A DNA stretch of 5,615 bases from assembly GCA_030633015.1 (NCBI GenBank), contig DAOVTR010000129.1:1-5615 (forward strand). The letters are read 5' to 3'. A program made the translations under genes and the position numbers. This stretch comes from Bdellovibrionales bacterium (lineage in GTDB: Bacteria > Bdellovibrionota > Bacteriovoracia > Bacteriovoracales > Bacteriovoracaceae). Positions 1 through 5,615 of the stretch are shown piece by piece; within the stretch, counting starts at the first letter, position 1; each line of letters begins with the position of its first letter. Below the pieces are notes generated by a model. That model searched no databases and had not been told where the DNA came from. It saw only the letters and a list, made by a program, of their open reading frames with translations.

Positions 1-234
1 AGAATTAATTTTGATTTTGATTTATATGCTTTACCAACAAATATCTTTAAACTAGCACCTACAACAATTCCATATACAAAGCCCATTGAAGAAAATATTA
101 TATTTGAAATTAAAACAAGTTCTTCTCGACTCCCTGATCAATTACTTGATATAATGCAAGATATTGGAATTGAAAAAGTTAGTTGTTCAAAATATGAACT
201 TTGTATGAATTCATTAAGCAACAATAATTTTTAA
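1..234 (+). CDS. VTC-domain (polyphosphate polymerase-like) protein, C-terminal part, 5'-truncated by the window
   Basis: Frame 1 is open from the window edge to a TAA at 232-234, giving the last 77 residues of a longer protein. The visible part fits the end of a bacterial VTC domain, the fold of the yeast Vtc4 polyphosphate polymerase. It has an EIK strand at visible residues 36-38, an LPDQL helix start (44-48), a helix ending in DIGIEKV, and the closing SKY motif (63-65), where family members usually read SKYxxG. VTC domains are TTM-fold enzymes that use nucleotide triphosphate in the cytosol. The catalytic basic residues lie upstream and cannot be checked, so activity is inferred from the family. 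The next gene, a DUF4956 membrane protein, starts 9 nt after the stop; as I recall, VTC and DUF4956 genes are often neighbours in bacteria, which supports the call. The tail after SKY is short and polar. Confidence 0.72.
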   Translation, partial: RINFDFDLYALPTNIFKLAPTTIPYTKPIEENIIFEIKTSSSRLPDQLLDIMQDIGIEKVSCSKYELCMNSLSNNNF

Positions 235-237
235 GGA
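233..237 (+). promoter_or_regulatory. Ribosome binding site of the DUF4956 gene
   Basis: AAGGA lies 6 nt before the ATG at 244 and overlaps the stop codon of the preceding gene. The spacing is ideal and fixes the start of the membrane protein gene. The site also shows that the two genes sit on one transcript, since only 9 nt separate them. Confidence 0.75.
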
Positions 238-243
238 AAAAAA

Positions 244-942
244 ATGGTCGACGACTTACTCACAATCTTTTCCGTTGGTAAAACAATAAATTTTGGCATA
301 ACCGAAGTAATACTTGCAATAGTTTTACCTTTTATTTTATGTTTACCAATCGCTTATTCATACAAAAAATTTCGTATGGGTGAAGTCTTTAATCTCTCTT
401 TTTTTTACTCTCTATTTATATTCTCTTCACTAGTTGCAATAATCACTCTAATTATTGGAAATAATATTGCGCGAGCATTCGGCCTCGTTGGTGCACTATC
501 TATTATCCGTTTTCGTACAACCATCAAATCTGTCATCGATAGTATGCATCTATTTTGGGCGCTTGCTGTTGGAATGGCCTGTGGAGTTGGGTATTACCTT
601 GTCGCAATACTTATAGTCATTCTTTGTGGATTGTCACTATTCTTACTGAAATTTTTCAAGCTTGGAATTGACGAAATTAGCGAAGGAGTTTTAAAAATCC
701 ATTTTGATAGAAAAATTAACTCATCTGTTCAGGAATTTGAAAAACTACTAAGCGACACTACAACCAAGTATAAAATATCAAATATTTTTCATAATTCTGA
801 AGAATATATTGACACCTATATTTATAATGTGGAAATTAAAAAAAATCAAAATATAGATTTATTATACGAACAAATTAATTCCATTAAGGGAATTAAAAGT
901 TTTAACCATATCCATAATGAAGCCTTTTCACTTTTTGAATAA
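244..942 (+). CDS. DUF4956 family integral membrane protein
   Basis: A 232-residue membrane protein of the DUF4956 family. The hallmark is the conserved stretch at residues 76-92 (A-R-A-F-G-L-V-G-A-L-S-I-I-R-F-R-T), which is close to the family consensus. Hydrophobic segments lie at about 18-40, 50-72 and 102-137; the last is long enough for one long or two short helices around a G-rich MACGVG turn. From about residue 148 to the end is a soluble, charged domain whose predicted strand-helix-strand-strand-helix-strand order resembles the ACT-like tail of MgtC-type proteins (inference). The biochemical function of the family is not established to my knowledge. Its place directly after a VTC-domain gene suggests work with that enzyme at the inner membrane. 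The start is set by a good ribosome binding site 6 nt upstream. The 3' end overlaps the next gene by 26 nt. Confidence 0.85.
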   Translation: MVDDLLTIFSVGKTINFGITEVILAIVLPFILCLPIAYSYKKFRMGEVFNLSFFYSLFIFSSLVAIITLIIGNNIARAFGLVGALSIIRFRTTIKSVIDSMHLFWALAVGMACGVGYYLVAILIVILCGLSLFLLKFFKLGIDEISEGVLKIHFDRKINSSVQEFEKLLSDTTTKYKISNIFHNSEEYIDTYIYNVEIKKNQNIDLLYEQINSIKGIKSFNHIHNEAFSLFE

Positions 943-1975
943 AAGATTTTTAATATTGATACTTGTTTTTACAAGTATTATTTCCGATGCAGAAGAGAAT
1001 AAACTTTATCGGAACAACACATCGATAGGAACGAATCCATTTGACGAAATAGAAGTAAAAATAAGATTTTGCCTACCCAGAAATATTAAATACAACTTAT
1101 TAAAAAAAAAATTACAGACTAACCTATCAAAAAACTTAATTTCCCCACATGCATATTTTTTCCCTAAACTTATTGGAAAAAAAGAATATCGTTTGCGTCC
1201 GGAGAATAATACTAAAATATTTTATGATTACTACCTTGATTCAGATAACAACGCACTTTTAAACAACAATCTATCTTATCGAATTAGAAAAAGATGGAAT
1301 CTAAATATTTTAAATTATTTATTTCGCCCTTTTACTCGCCCTACTCGGTGTGAAATTCAAACGAAAACCAATTTTACGACTCTTGATTATTTAACTACAC
1401 AATGCTCCGAAACAAGATTTGAATCCATAAAACATTCAATCTCTTGTGATACTGACAATTTGCTAAAGATTGCAAAAACTGGAAAATGGAACAATAAATT
1501 AATTTCACCGTCGATAGTATTAAAAAAACAATTGGAACTAATAAATTTAAATTCATTAACTCTTGATAAAACCTTAGTTTTGAAATCCAAACGTGATCGC
1601 TTCCATATAAATATAGTAAATCCATGGGGGTCTGGAGATAATCCTGATCAAGTTTTTATTATTTCCATTGATAGATCTAAATATAAAAATAAAATATATT
1701 CTAATAAAAAAAATATACACTGTAAAAATGAAGATACAGTTGAAATTGAGATACAGATAGACCGAAACGTGTTTAATGAAATATTGTCGATCCAAAAAGA
1801 AAAAAATATCAAGCCATCATTGTTAGATATTATTAAATTATCTAATCGAGCAGAATTAGTCCTAAAAAAAGATTTAAATACAATTTCTAAGCTAATATTA
1901 GATACTTTAGATGGTTTAGGAATTAAGGATTTTTTCTTTCCACCAACTAGTAAATATCATTTTTTTTATAACTAG
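917..1975 (+). CDS. Exported protein with a divergent CYTH/TTM-like domain
   Basis: A 352-residue protein with a clear signal peptide: a basic start (KPFHFLNKR), a hydrophobic core at about 11-22 and a likely signal peptidase I site after SDA (residue 25). The mature part looks like a CYTH/triphosphate tunnel fold. It has an ExExK strand followed by R at 44-50 (EIEVKIR), then a YYLDSD...LL...LSYRIRKR block at 105-126, similar to the YYDTxx..L...g.sLRxR block of the family. Further possible tunnel strands are CEIQTK (145-150), LVLKSKRDRF (220-229), VEIEIQ (275-280) and RAELVLKK (311-318). Family members bind triphosphates through these alternating acidic and basic residues. The mature chain has five cysteines (52, 145, 163, 177, 269), so disulfides are possible after export. 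The start lies inside the DUF4956 gene with no clear Shine-Dalgarno site, so translation is probably coupled. A 10-A run at 1102-1111 lies inside the gene. The TTM call rests on motifs only. Confidence 0.65.
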   Translation: MKPFHFLNKRFLILILVFTSIISDAEENKLYRNNTSIGTNPFDEIEVKIRFCLPRNIKYNLLKKKLQTNLSKNLISPHAYFFPKLIGKKEYRLRPENNTKIFYDYYLDSDNNALLNNNLSYRIRKRWNLNILNYLFRPFTRPTRCEIQTKTNFTTLDYLTTQCSETRFESIKHSISCDTDNLLKIAKTGKWNNKLISPSIVLKKQLELINLNSLTLDKTLVLKSKRDRFHINIVNPWGSGDNPDQVFIISIDRSKYKNKIYSNKKNIHCKNEDTVEIEIQIDRNVFNEILSIQKEKNIKPSLLDIIKLSNRAELVLKKDLNTISKLILDTLDGLGIKDFFFPPTSKYHFFYN

Positions 1976-1999
1976 GTATTAAAAAGTTATTATTTTTTT
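1968..1999 (+). terminator. Weak candidate terminator at the convergent junction
   Basis: ATAACT at 1968-1973 pairs with AGTTAT at 1985-1990 across an 11-nt loop, followed by a T-rich tract ending in seven T (1993-1999). This would end the plus-strand operon. The stem has only one G-C pair, so it is weak. The same hairpin read on the minus strand is followed by A residues and cannot serve as an intrinsic terminator for the opposing operon. Confidence 0.25.
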
Positions 2000-2919
2000 A
2001 TTCTAAAAGGCATAATAATTGAGCTCCAAAAGTTATGCAAATGTGGAGCATCCTGGCCCTTCGGTAGTCCAAATTTTAAATCTTGCGCGTTAAGAGGAAG
2101 GGTAAAACTGCCAAATAAAACATCCCAAAAAGAAAAATAAAAAGAATAATTTGAGTTCATCTCCTTCCATCGATCACTATGATGAATCTGATGCACCGCT
2201 GGTGAAGAAAAAAAACGATCTAAATAACGCCCGTAACTAATTTTAATATGAGAATGCCTAAAGTTGGAAAAAACAGTAACAAGAAAAATAATAACGCTTG
2301 TATTAAGTAGTTTAAAGGTTGTTATTTCTTGATTTGTAATAAAATAAAATAACCCTATAACGATGCTAGAAAAGAAGACTCCAAACAGTCTTAACAAAAC
2401 GATGTCAACTGGATGCATCCTGAAATTTGAAACTGGATTAAGCGCTGTAATTGCGTGATGAACTTTATGAAACCGCCACAATAATGGTATTGTATGGGTA
2501 AAACGATGTGCCCAGTAAAAACCAAAGTCAAGAGAGGCTATTAAGGCAAAACCATATAACACTTGCAGAAAAACCGTAGGCTTATAGTAGACTTCATTAA
2601 ATGATAAATTTAACAAATACGTTACAAATTCAGAGATATACTTGGTCCAAACGAAAATTGCTCCTAAAATAACAGGGTAAAACAATCTACCGAACAATAG
2701 ATATTTAAAATCGAGTAATAAATTCTTTTTGAGTTTATAATTTTCCTCGGGTAAAATATAACTCCAGAAACTTTTTTTTAAAGCAAAACCTTTTTTATAT
2801 TTTAAATATAAAATAAACGAAGTTAAAATATAAAGCAATAACCAAAACCAATGAAAGCGGTAATGTAACGATGAATGAAATATTGTTACTGATTTTTGTA
2901 ACCATTCAATTATAAACAT
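1990..2919 (-). CDS. Membrane fatty acid hydroxylase / sterol desaturase family protein
   Basis: A membrane-bound di-iron oxygenase of the fatty acid hydroxylase superfamily, 309 residues from the ATG at 2919. All three histidine boxes are present: HRFTH (138-142, HX3H), HKVHH (151-155, HX2HH) and HQIHH (243-247, HX2HH), with extra histidines at 169 (HPVD), 222 and 224. The third box continues into SDRWKEMNSNYS..FWDVLFGSF, the usual family ending. Hydrophobic segments at about 22-39, 76-95, 115-135, 173-196 and 206-219 would hold it in the membrane, with the histidines on the cytosolic face. Such enzymes use O2 and electrons to hydroxylate or desaturate lipid chains or sterols; the substrate here is unknown. 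A GTG at 2925, in frame and 6 nt upstream, is unlikely as the start because its G belongs to the Shine-Dalgarno sequence. This is the last gene of a four-gene minus-strand operon, 11 nt after the SGNH-like gene's stop. It converges on the opposing operon with a 14-nt gap. Confidence 0.88.
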   Translation of the reverse strand: MFIIEWLQKSVTIFHSSLHYRFHWFWLLLYILTSFILYLKYKKGFALKKSFWSYILPEENYKLKKNLLLDFKYLLFGRLFYPVILGAIFVWTKYISEFVTYLLNLSFNEVYYKPTVFLQVLYGFALIASLDFGFYWAHRFTHTIPLLWRFHKVHHAITALNPVSNFRMHPVDIVLLRLFGVFFSSIVIGLFYFITNQEITTFKLLNTSVIIFLVTVFSNFRHSHIKISYGRYLDRFFSSPAVHQIHHSDRWKEMNSNYSFYFSFWDVLFGSFTLPLNAQDLKFGLPKGQDAPHLHNFWSSIIMPFRIKK

Positions 2920-2924
2920 TTTCA

Positions 2925-2930
2925 CTCCTT
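2925..2930 (-). promoter_or_regulatory. Ribosome binding site that fixes the hydroxylase start
   Basis: On the minus strand AAGGAG occupies 2930-2925, leaving 5 nt before the ATG at 2919-2917. The alternative GTG at 2925-2923 shares its first G with this site and so could not be used from it. This places the true start at 2919. The site lies in the short gap after the preceding gene, consistent with one transcript. Confidence 0.8.
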
Positions 2931-4118
2931 TTAATTTAAAATACTCAAGATTCTTCCAGTTAGCTTCTCAGCAATTGCATGGTGCCCATAACGATTAAAA
3001 TGATAATAATCCAAATGATATTCGATCGGATTAAAAAAGTCACGTCTTGCATCTAAAACTTTCTTCTGAAATTCATGGGTCCAATTTAAATTATGATAAA
3101 ACTCTTTAGACACAGATTCTGATGGTGAAAACTTTTCAAATGCATCTTTGCCATTAACATAAAAGATATTGTCCTTAGCTGATTTTAATGATTTAAATTT
3201 TGAGTTTGCGTTAGGTTGACGATAAAGAATAACTGGAATTTGTTCATTTATAGCAATTCGAATCATCTCTTTATTAACTTTTTTAAAATTAGCCATCGAT
3301 TTAGTATGGTGCTTGTTAAAATCGGACTTATGATACGTTAGATAATGATATATTTTATAAAAAATCCTACTATAAGAAATCAACGGCATTAAAAACCTTA
3401 ATGTTGACTTAGCACAGTCATAAAAAAATGTTTTGGGAAAATGAAGTCCAGATGGAAAAAAATCATCTCTATCCCATATGTATCCATCAACAAATCCATA
3501 ATCCCATATAATAAGATCAGGCTTCAGCTTTATCGCTTCCATTTTTAATCTCGCAAGCCCCATAATTGCAGTGCCAGCATGACGTCCACCATTCCACACT
3601 TCATAATTATGTTTTGAATCTTTTTCATTTAACATTTTCTCCAATATCAAACTATATGTATCCTTATTATCAACCCCATGACCAAAGGCGTGATATGAGC
3701 CAAAAACAAAGATCCGTTTTGTATTTATTTTTTTTTCAACTGCTCTTTCGGGCCCTCTATATCCATGAGAATTACTAAATATCTGATAGTCACTATTTTT
3801 GATAAGATTATCTGCAAGTAAAAAATCACGACTTATCCAATGTTTTGAAGGAGGGAGTTTAGAATAATTAACAATCATCTTAAGACGTTTATCATTATAA
3901 ATATCTGTATTACTAAAAACTGAATATGGAGGCTGAAAAAAATCTTTTTGCGGCTTATTTAACCAATGTTTCCATGTCCTAATTCTAAAATCTCTAGTGG
4001 CATAAAAAGATTCTTTTTCTGGACCATCTTCAATCAAAATTATTAATAAATCAGTTGTAATAATAAATATAAAAAACAACAATAATAATAATAATACATT
4101 TATAAATATACGTCTCAT
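2931..4118 (-). CDS. Membrane-anchored SGNH/GDSL hydrolase-like protein with altered nucleophile motif
   Basis: A 395-residue protein with a basic start (MRR), a Leu-rich anchor at about 4-29 and then an extracytoplasmic domain. SGNH features run in order. NSHGYRGPE (116-124) is the lead-in common in SGNH proteins. IFVFGSYHAFGHGV (136-149) aligns with the block I type I-x-V-x-G-D-S-x-x-F-G-x-G-V. VWNGGRHAG (174-182) corresponds to the block II glycine region. PDLIIWDYGFVD (200-211) corresponds to block III. D370-Y-Y-H373-F-N-R-Y-G-H (to 379) is the block V Asp/His pair. Without a gap, the catalytic serine position is Tyr142, with Ser141 in place of the Asp; the block III Asn is also replaced. 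The Asp-His pair is kept. The protein may be a non-catalytic relative or use Ser141 with a shifted loop. SGNH proteins of this kind usually act as esterases or acyl transferases on envelope glycans or lipids; the substrate here is unknown. GAGGA lies 6 nt before the ATG, which shares one base with the previous stop (TAATG). Confidence 0.72.
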   Translation of the reverse strand: MRRIFINVLLLLLLFFIFIITTDLLIILIEDGPEKESFYATRDFRIRTWKHWLNKPQKDFFQPPYSVFSNTDIYNDKRLKMIVNYSKLPPSKHWISRDFLLADNLIKNSDYQIFSNSHGYRGPERAVEKKINTKRIFVFGSYHAFGHGVDNKDTYSLILEKMLNEKDSKHNYEVWNGGRHAGTAIMGLARLKMEAIKLKPDLIIWDYGFVDGYIWDRDDFFPSGLHFPKTFFYDCAKSTLRFLMPLISYSRIFYKIYHYLTYHKSDFNKHHTKSMANFKKVNKEMIRIAINEQIPVILYRQPNANSKFKSLKSAKDNIFYVNGKDAFEKFSPSESVSKEFYHNLNWTHEFQKKVLDARRDFFNPIEYHLDYYHFNRYGHHAIAEKLTGRILSILN

Positions 4119-4732
4119 TAAATATCCTCATACGACTTTAAATTTAAATTATAAGAAATGCGATCTTTAATCTTCGAACACTTCACAACAAAACCAATAT
4201 TATCAATTAATTTTAAATTAATATCTTTTTCAAAATTATTATAACTGTAATTTAATAAGTCTTTAGAAAAAGACTCACCTCTGTAAAAATTTTTAAAAAC
4301 ATGAAAATATCTATGAAATTTTGGATGATCTGGACGAAACGCTCCATAAGCCGCCATTGAAAGTAAGTTTGCAATCAAAGGAATATTCACATCATTTTCT
4401 TTATTTTCTAACGATATTGTTTTTAATGAAACAGGTGAAAACCATACCTTTTTTCCATCGGGAAACAAATTGCTCCAATTAAGTTTTGAAATTACTTGTT
4501 TATTTCGCTCATAAATTAAAGTATTTATTGAAAGCAAAAGTACAGATGAAAAATAATAGTATCCTTCTAGGTTAATAGTATTGTTTTTTATTTTTCTTAT
4601 CTCTTTAAGTGATTGAGTAACAGACAAAGAATCTTTACTTATAAATGATATTTCAGATTTTAAATAATCGATTTCATATGAAATAAAATTATAACTACCG
4701 GGATAACTATCTACTTTTAAATTATACATCAT
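4118..4732 (-). CDS. Uncharacterised 204-residue protein coupled to the radical SAM gene
   Basis: I do not recognise this family. The chain is rich in Asn, Lys, Ser and Tyr and has no signal peptide or clear membrane helix; the most hydrophobic run (about 61-75) is short and reads as a buried helix, so a cytosolic location is likely. The most distinctive part is residues 118-150, which run from a small-residue helix (LIANLLSMAAYGAF) into RPDHPKFHRYFHVF. There H136, H140 and H144 are spaced four residues apart beside D135 and R133, a possible ligand-binding face. The start overlaps the end of the radical SAM gene by 11 nt, and the stop shares one base with the start of the SGNH-like gene, so a real gene in a coupled operon is very likely. 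A weak GGA lies about 11 nt before the ATG; a second ATG follows directly. It could be an accessory subunit of the radical SAM enzyme (inference from position only). Confidence 0.75.
   Translation of the reverse strand: MMYNLKVDSYPGSYNFISYEIDYLKSEISFISKDSLSVTQSLKEIRKIKNNTINLEGYYYFSSVLLLSINTLIYERNKQVISKLNWSNLFPDGKKVWFSPVSLKTISLENKENDVNIPLIANLLSMAAYGAFRPDHPKFHRYFHVFKNFYRGESFSKDLLNYSYNNFEKDINLKLIDNIGFVVKCSKIKDRISYNLNLKSYEDI
4125..4129 (-). promoter_or_regulatory. Ribosome binding site of the SGNH-like gene
   Basis: On the minus strand GAGGA at 4129-4125 lies 6 nt before the ATG at 4118-4116 and inside the last codons of the preceding gene. With the TAATG stop-start overlap, it supports both the chosen start and translational coupling to the upstream gene. 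Confidence 0.75.
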
Positions 4733-5615
4733 CTATCATCTTTTCCAACTCGATTAAATGTTGAATAGGCCAACGAACTTGATATCCTAAATCTTCAACT
4801 ATTTTTTGGGCATATAACCGTCTTCTAATTCTCTCTTTATAATCCAAACTTAAATTTTTAATTGATAACCATTTGCCTACATGGGGAAAGGTTATTCCCC
4901 ACTTCTTATAATTAATTGCAATGGGAGAGCCATCAAGTATTGCCATTGTCTTACTTAAATTAACGGATAATATTGTTCCTTCATCACTAAATTGTTTAAA
5001 TTCTTTAAATAAATTCATAGTTTCCATAAAATCATCATATGTTTCAGTAATATAACCAATTATTATAAGTAAATGTGACTTAATATTATATTTATGAAAA
5101 AAATGAATCATTGTAACAATATCATCCCTTTTGATTCCTTTGCGCATGTCTTTTAAAACAGAATTACTACCTGATTCTATTCCGACAAAAAGCTCATTAA
5201 TTTTTGCCTTTGACATTAATGCATATAACTCTTCGTCAAAAAGGTCTTTTTTCCAACATATAAACTGCCCCATTATATGAAGTTGATCAGGAAGTTTTTT
5301 TTGTTCAAGCAGATCAATAATTGCTAAACAAAGTTCCTTAAACTCTTTTAAATTTCCATTTATTAAACTATCTGTAAACGTAAAAGTAAAAACTTGCTTT
5401 GTCTCCCACAAATATACAATCTCACCAACGATATGTTTCACGCTGCGCTTAGAATAATTTGGCCAAGCATAATGAACATCACAAAAAGTACAATTCCTTA
5501 TGCAGCCGCGAGATGCTGTTATTGGAAGCTCTCTTGGATTTGCTTTATATAATTTTAAATTATAATCACCATAATCAGGATATGGCAGTTTGTTCAAATC
5601 TTTAATCTGAACAGG
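4722..5615 (-). CDS. Radical SAM protein, probably cobalamin (B12)-dependent class; N-terminus outside window
   Basis: The frame is open to the right window edge: six further codons (P-V-Q-I-K-D) precede the TTG at 5597, so that TTG is internal and the true start lies upstream. Residues below count from the TTG codon as 1. The radical SAM core starts with ITASRGC-IRN-C-TF-C, giving C32-x3-C36-x2-C39 (5481-5504), the site of the 4Fe-4S cluster that cleaves S-adenosylmethionine. The core continues with FTFTDSLING (71-81), a GIESGSNSVLKDMRKG block (139-154) that usually contacts SAM, and HLLIIIGYITET (175-186). The linker before the core (LPYPDYGDY) is typical of B12-binding-domain radical SAM proteins (the BchE-like or methyltransferase classes), so a cobalamin-binding domain is predicted upstream but not seen. 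The reaction and substrate are unknown. It is the first visible gene of the four-gene minus-strand set and overlaps the next gene by 11 nt. Confidence 0.85.
   Translation of the reverse strand, partial: PVQIKDLNKLPYPDYGDYNLKLYKANPRELPITASRGCIRNCTFCDVHYAWPNYSKRSVKHIVGEIVYLWETKQVFTFTFTDSLINGNLKEFKELCLAIIDLLEQKKLPDQLHIMGQFICWKKDLFDEELYALMSKAKINELFVGIESGSNSVLKDMRKGIKRDDIVTMIHFFHKYNIKSHLLIIIGYITETYDDFMETMNLFKEFKQFSDEGTILSVNLSKTMAILDGSPIAINYKKWGITFPHVGKWLSIKNLSLDYKERIRRRLYAQKIVEDLGYQVRWPIQHLIELEKMIDDV

Noticed and set aside
1387..1795. Three overlapping minus-strand open frames of 67 to 76 residues inside the exported protein gene
   Set aside because: They lie antisense to a gene with coherent motifs, have no recognisable domains or good ribosome binding sites, and arise from the AT-rich composition.
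2923..2925. GTG as the start of the hydroxylase gene
   Set aside because: Its G is the last base of the AAGGAG site, so a ribosome bound there would use the ATG at 2919 with 5-nt spacing.
3728..3736. Run of nine T (A9 in the SGNH-like coding strand) as a cause of the odd GSY motif
   Set aside because: The run encodes the linker around E128-K130 upstream of the motif, and the frame is correct on both sides, so no frameshift is indicated.
3566..3778. A 70-residue plus-strand open frame inside the SGNH-like gene
   Set aside because: It is antisense to the conserved block I and II region of the SGNH-like protein, and its His- and Tyr-rich translation mirrors that coding strand.
4083..4094. Trinucleotide repeat (four TTA units on the minus strand)
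   Set aside because: It simply encodes part of the six-Leu run in the membrane anchor of the SGNH-like protein; four units are too few to suggest a variable microsatellite.
5595..5597. TTG as the start codon of the radical SAM gene
   Set aside because: The frame continues upstream to the window edge with plausible family-like residues, and no ribosome binding site precedes the TTG.

Overview
This is a compact, strongly AT-rich window (GC near 30% by eye, with many A and T homopolymers) from a bacterial chromosome. The genes are tightly packed and bacterial in style, with Shine-Dalgarno sites and 1 to 26 nt overlaps. One gene product carries a typical signal peptide and another an N-terminal membrane anchor. 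The species cannot be named from the sequence; an AT-rich bacterium, probably Gram-negative, is the best guess and only an inference. There is no rRNA, tRNA, CRISPR array, transposase or insertion sequence, and no non-coding stretch longer than about 14 nt. Neither operon's promoter lies inside the window.

Left half (1-1975, plus strand). Three co-directional genes form the end of an operon: the C-terminus of a VTC-type (polyphosphate polymerase-like) domain protein, an integral membrane DUF4956 protein, and an exported protein that I read as a divergent CYTH/triphosphate tunnel metalloenzyme (TTM) domain because of its ExExK strand. The VTC catalytic domain is itself a TTM-fold enzyme. The set would therefore be one cytosolic and one exported tunnel-fold protein flanking a membrane protein, which suggests a polyphosphate- or nucleotide-linked envelope process (inference).

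Right half (1990-5615, minus strand). Four genes run leftwards and converge on the first operon with a 14-nt gap. In transcription order they are a radical SAM enzyme (N-terminus beyond the window, probably with a cobalamin-binding domain), an unrecognised 204-residue protein, a membrane-anchored SGNH/GDSL-like protein whose nucleophile motif reads GSY instead of GDS, and a membrane di-iron fatty acid hydroxylase/sterol desaturase-family enzyme. Stop and start codons overlap at the first two junctions, and the last junction is 11 nt. The genes are thus probably co-expressed and act in one pathway, plausibly lipid or envelope modification (inference).

The most interesting points are the paired TTM-fold proteins around DUF4956, the altered catalytic motif in the SGNH-like protein, and the orphan protein translationally coupled to the radical SAM enzyme.
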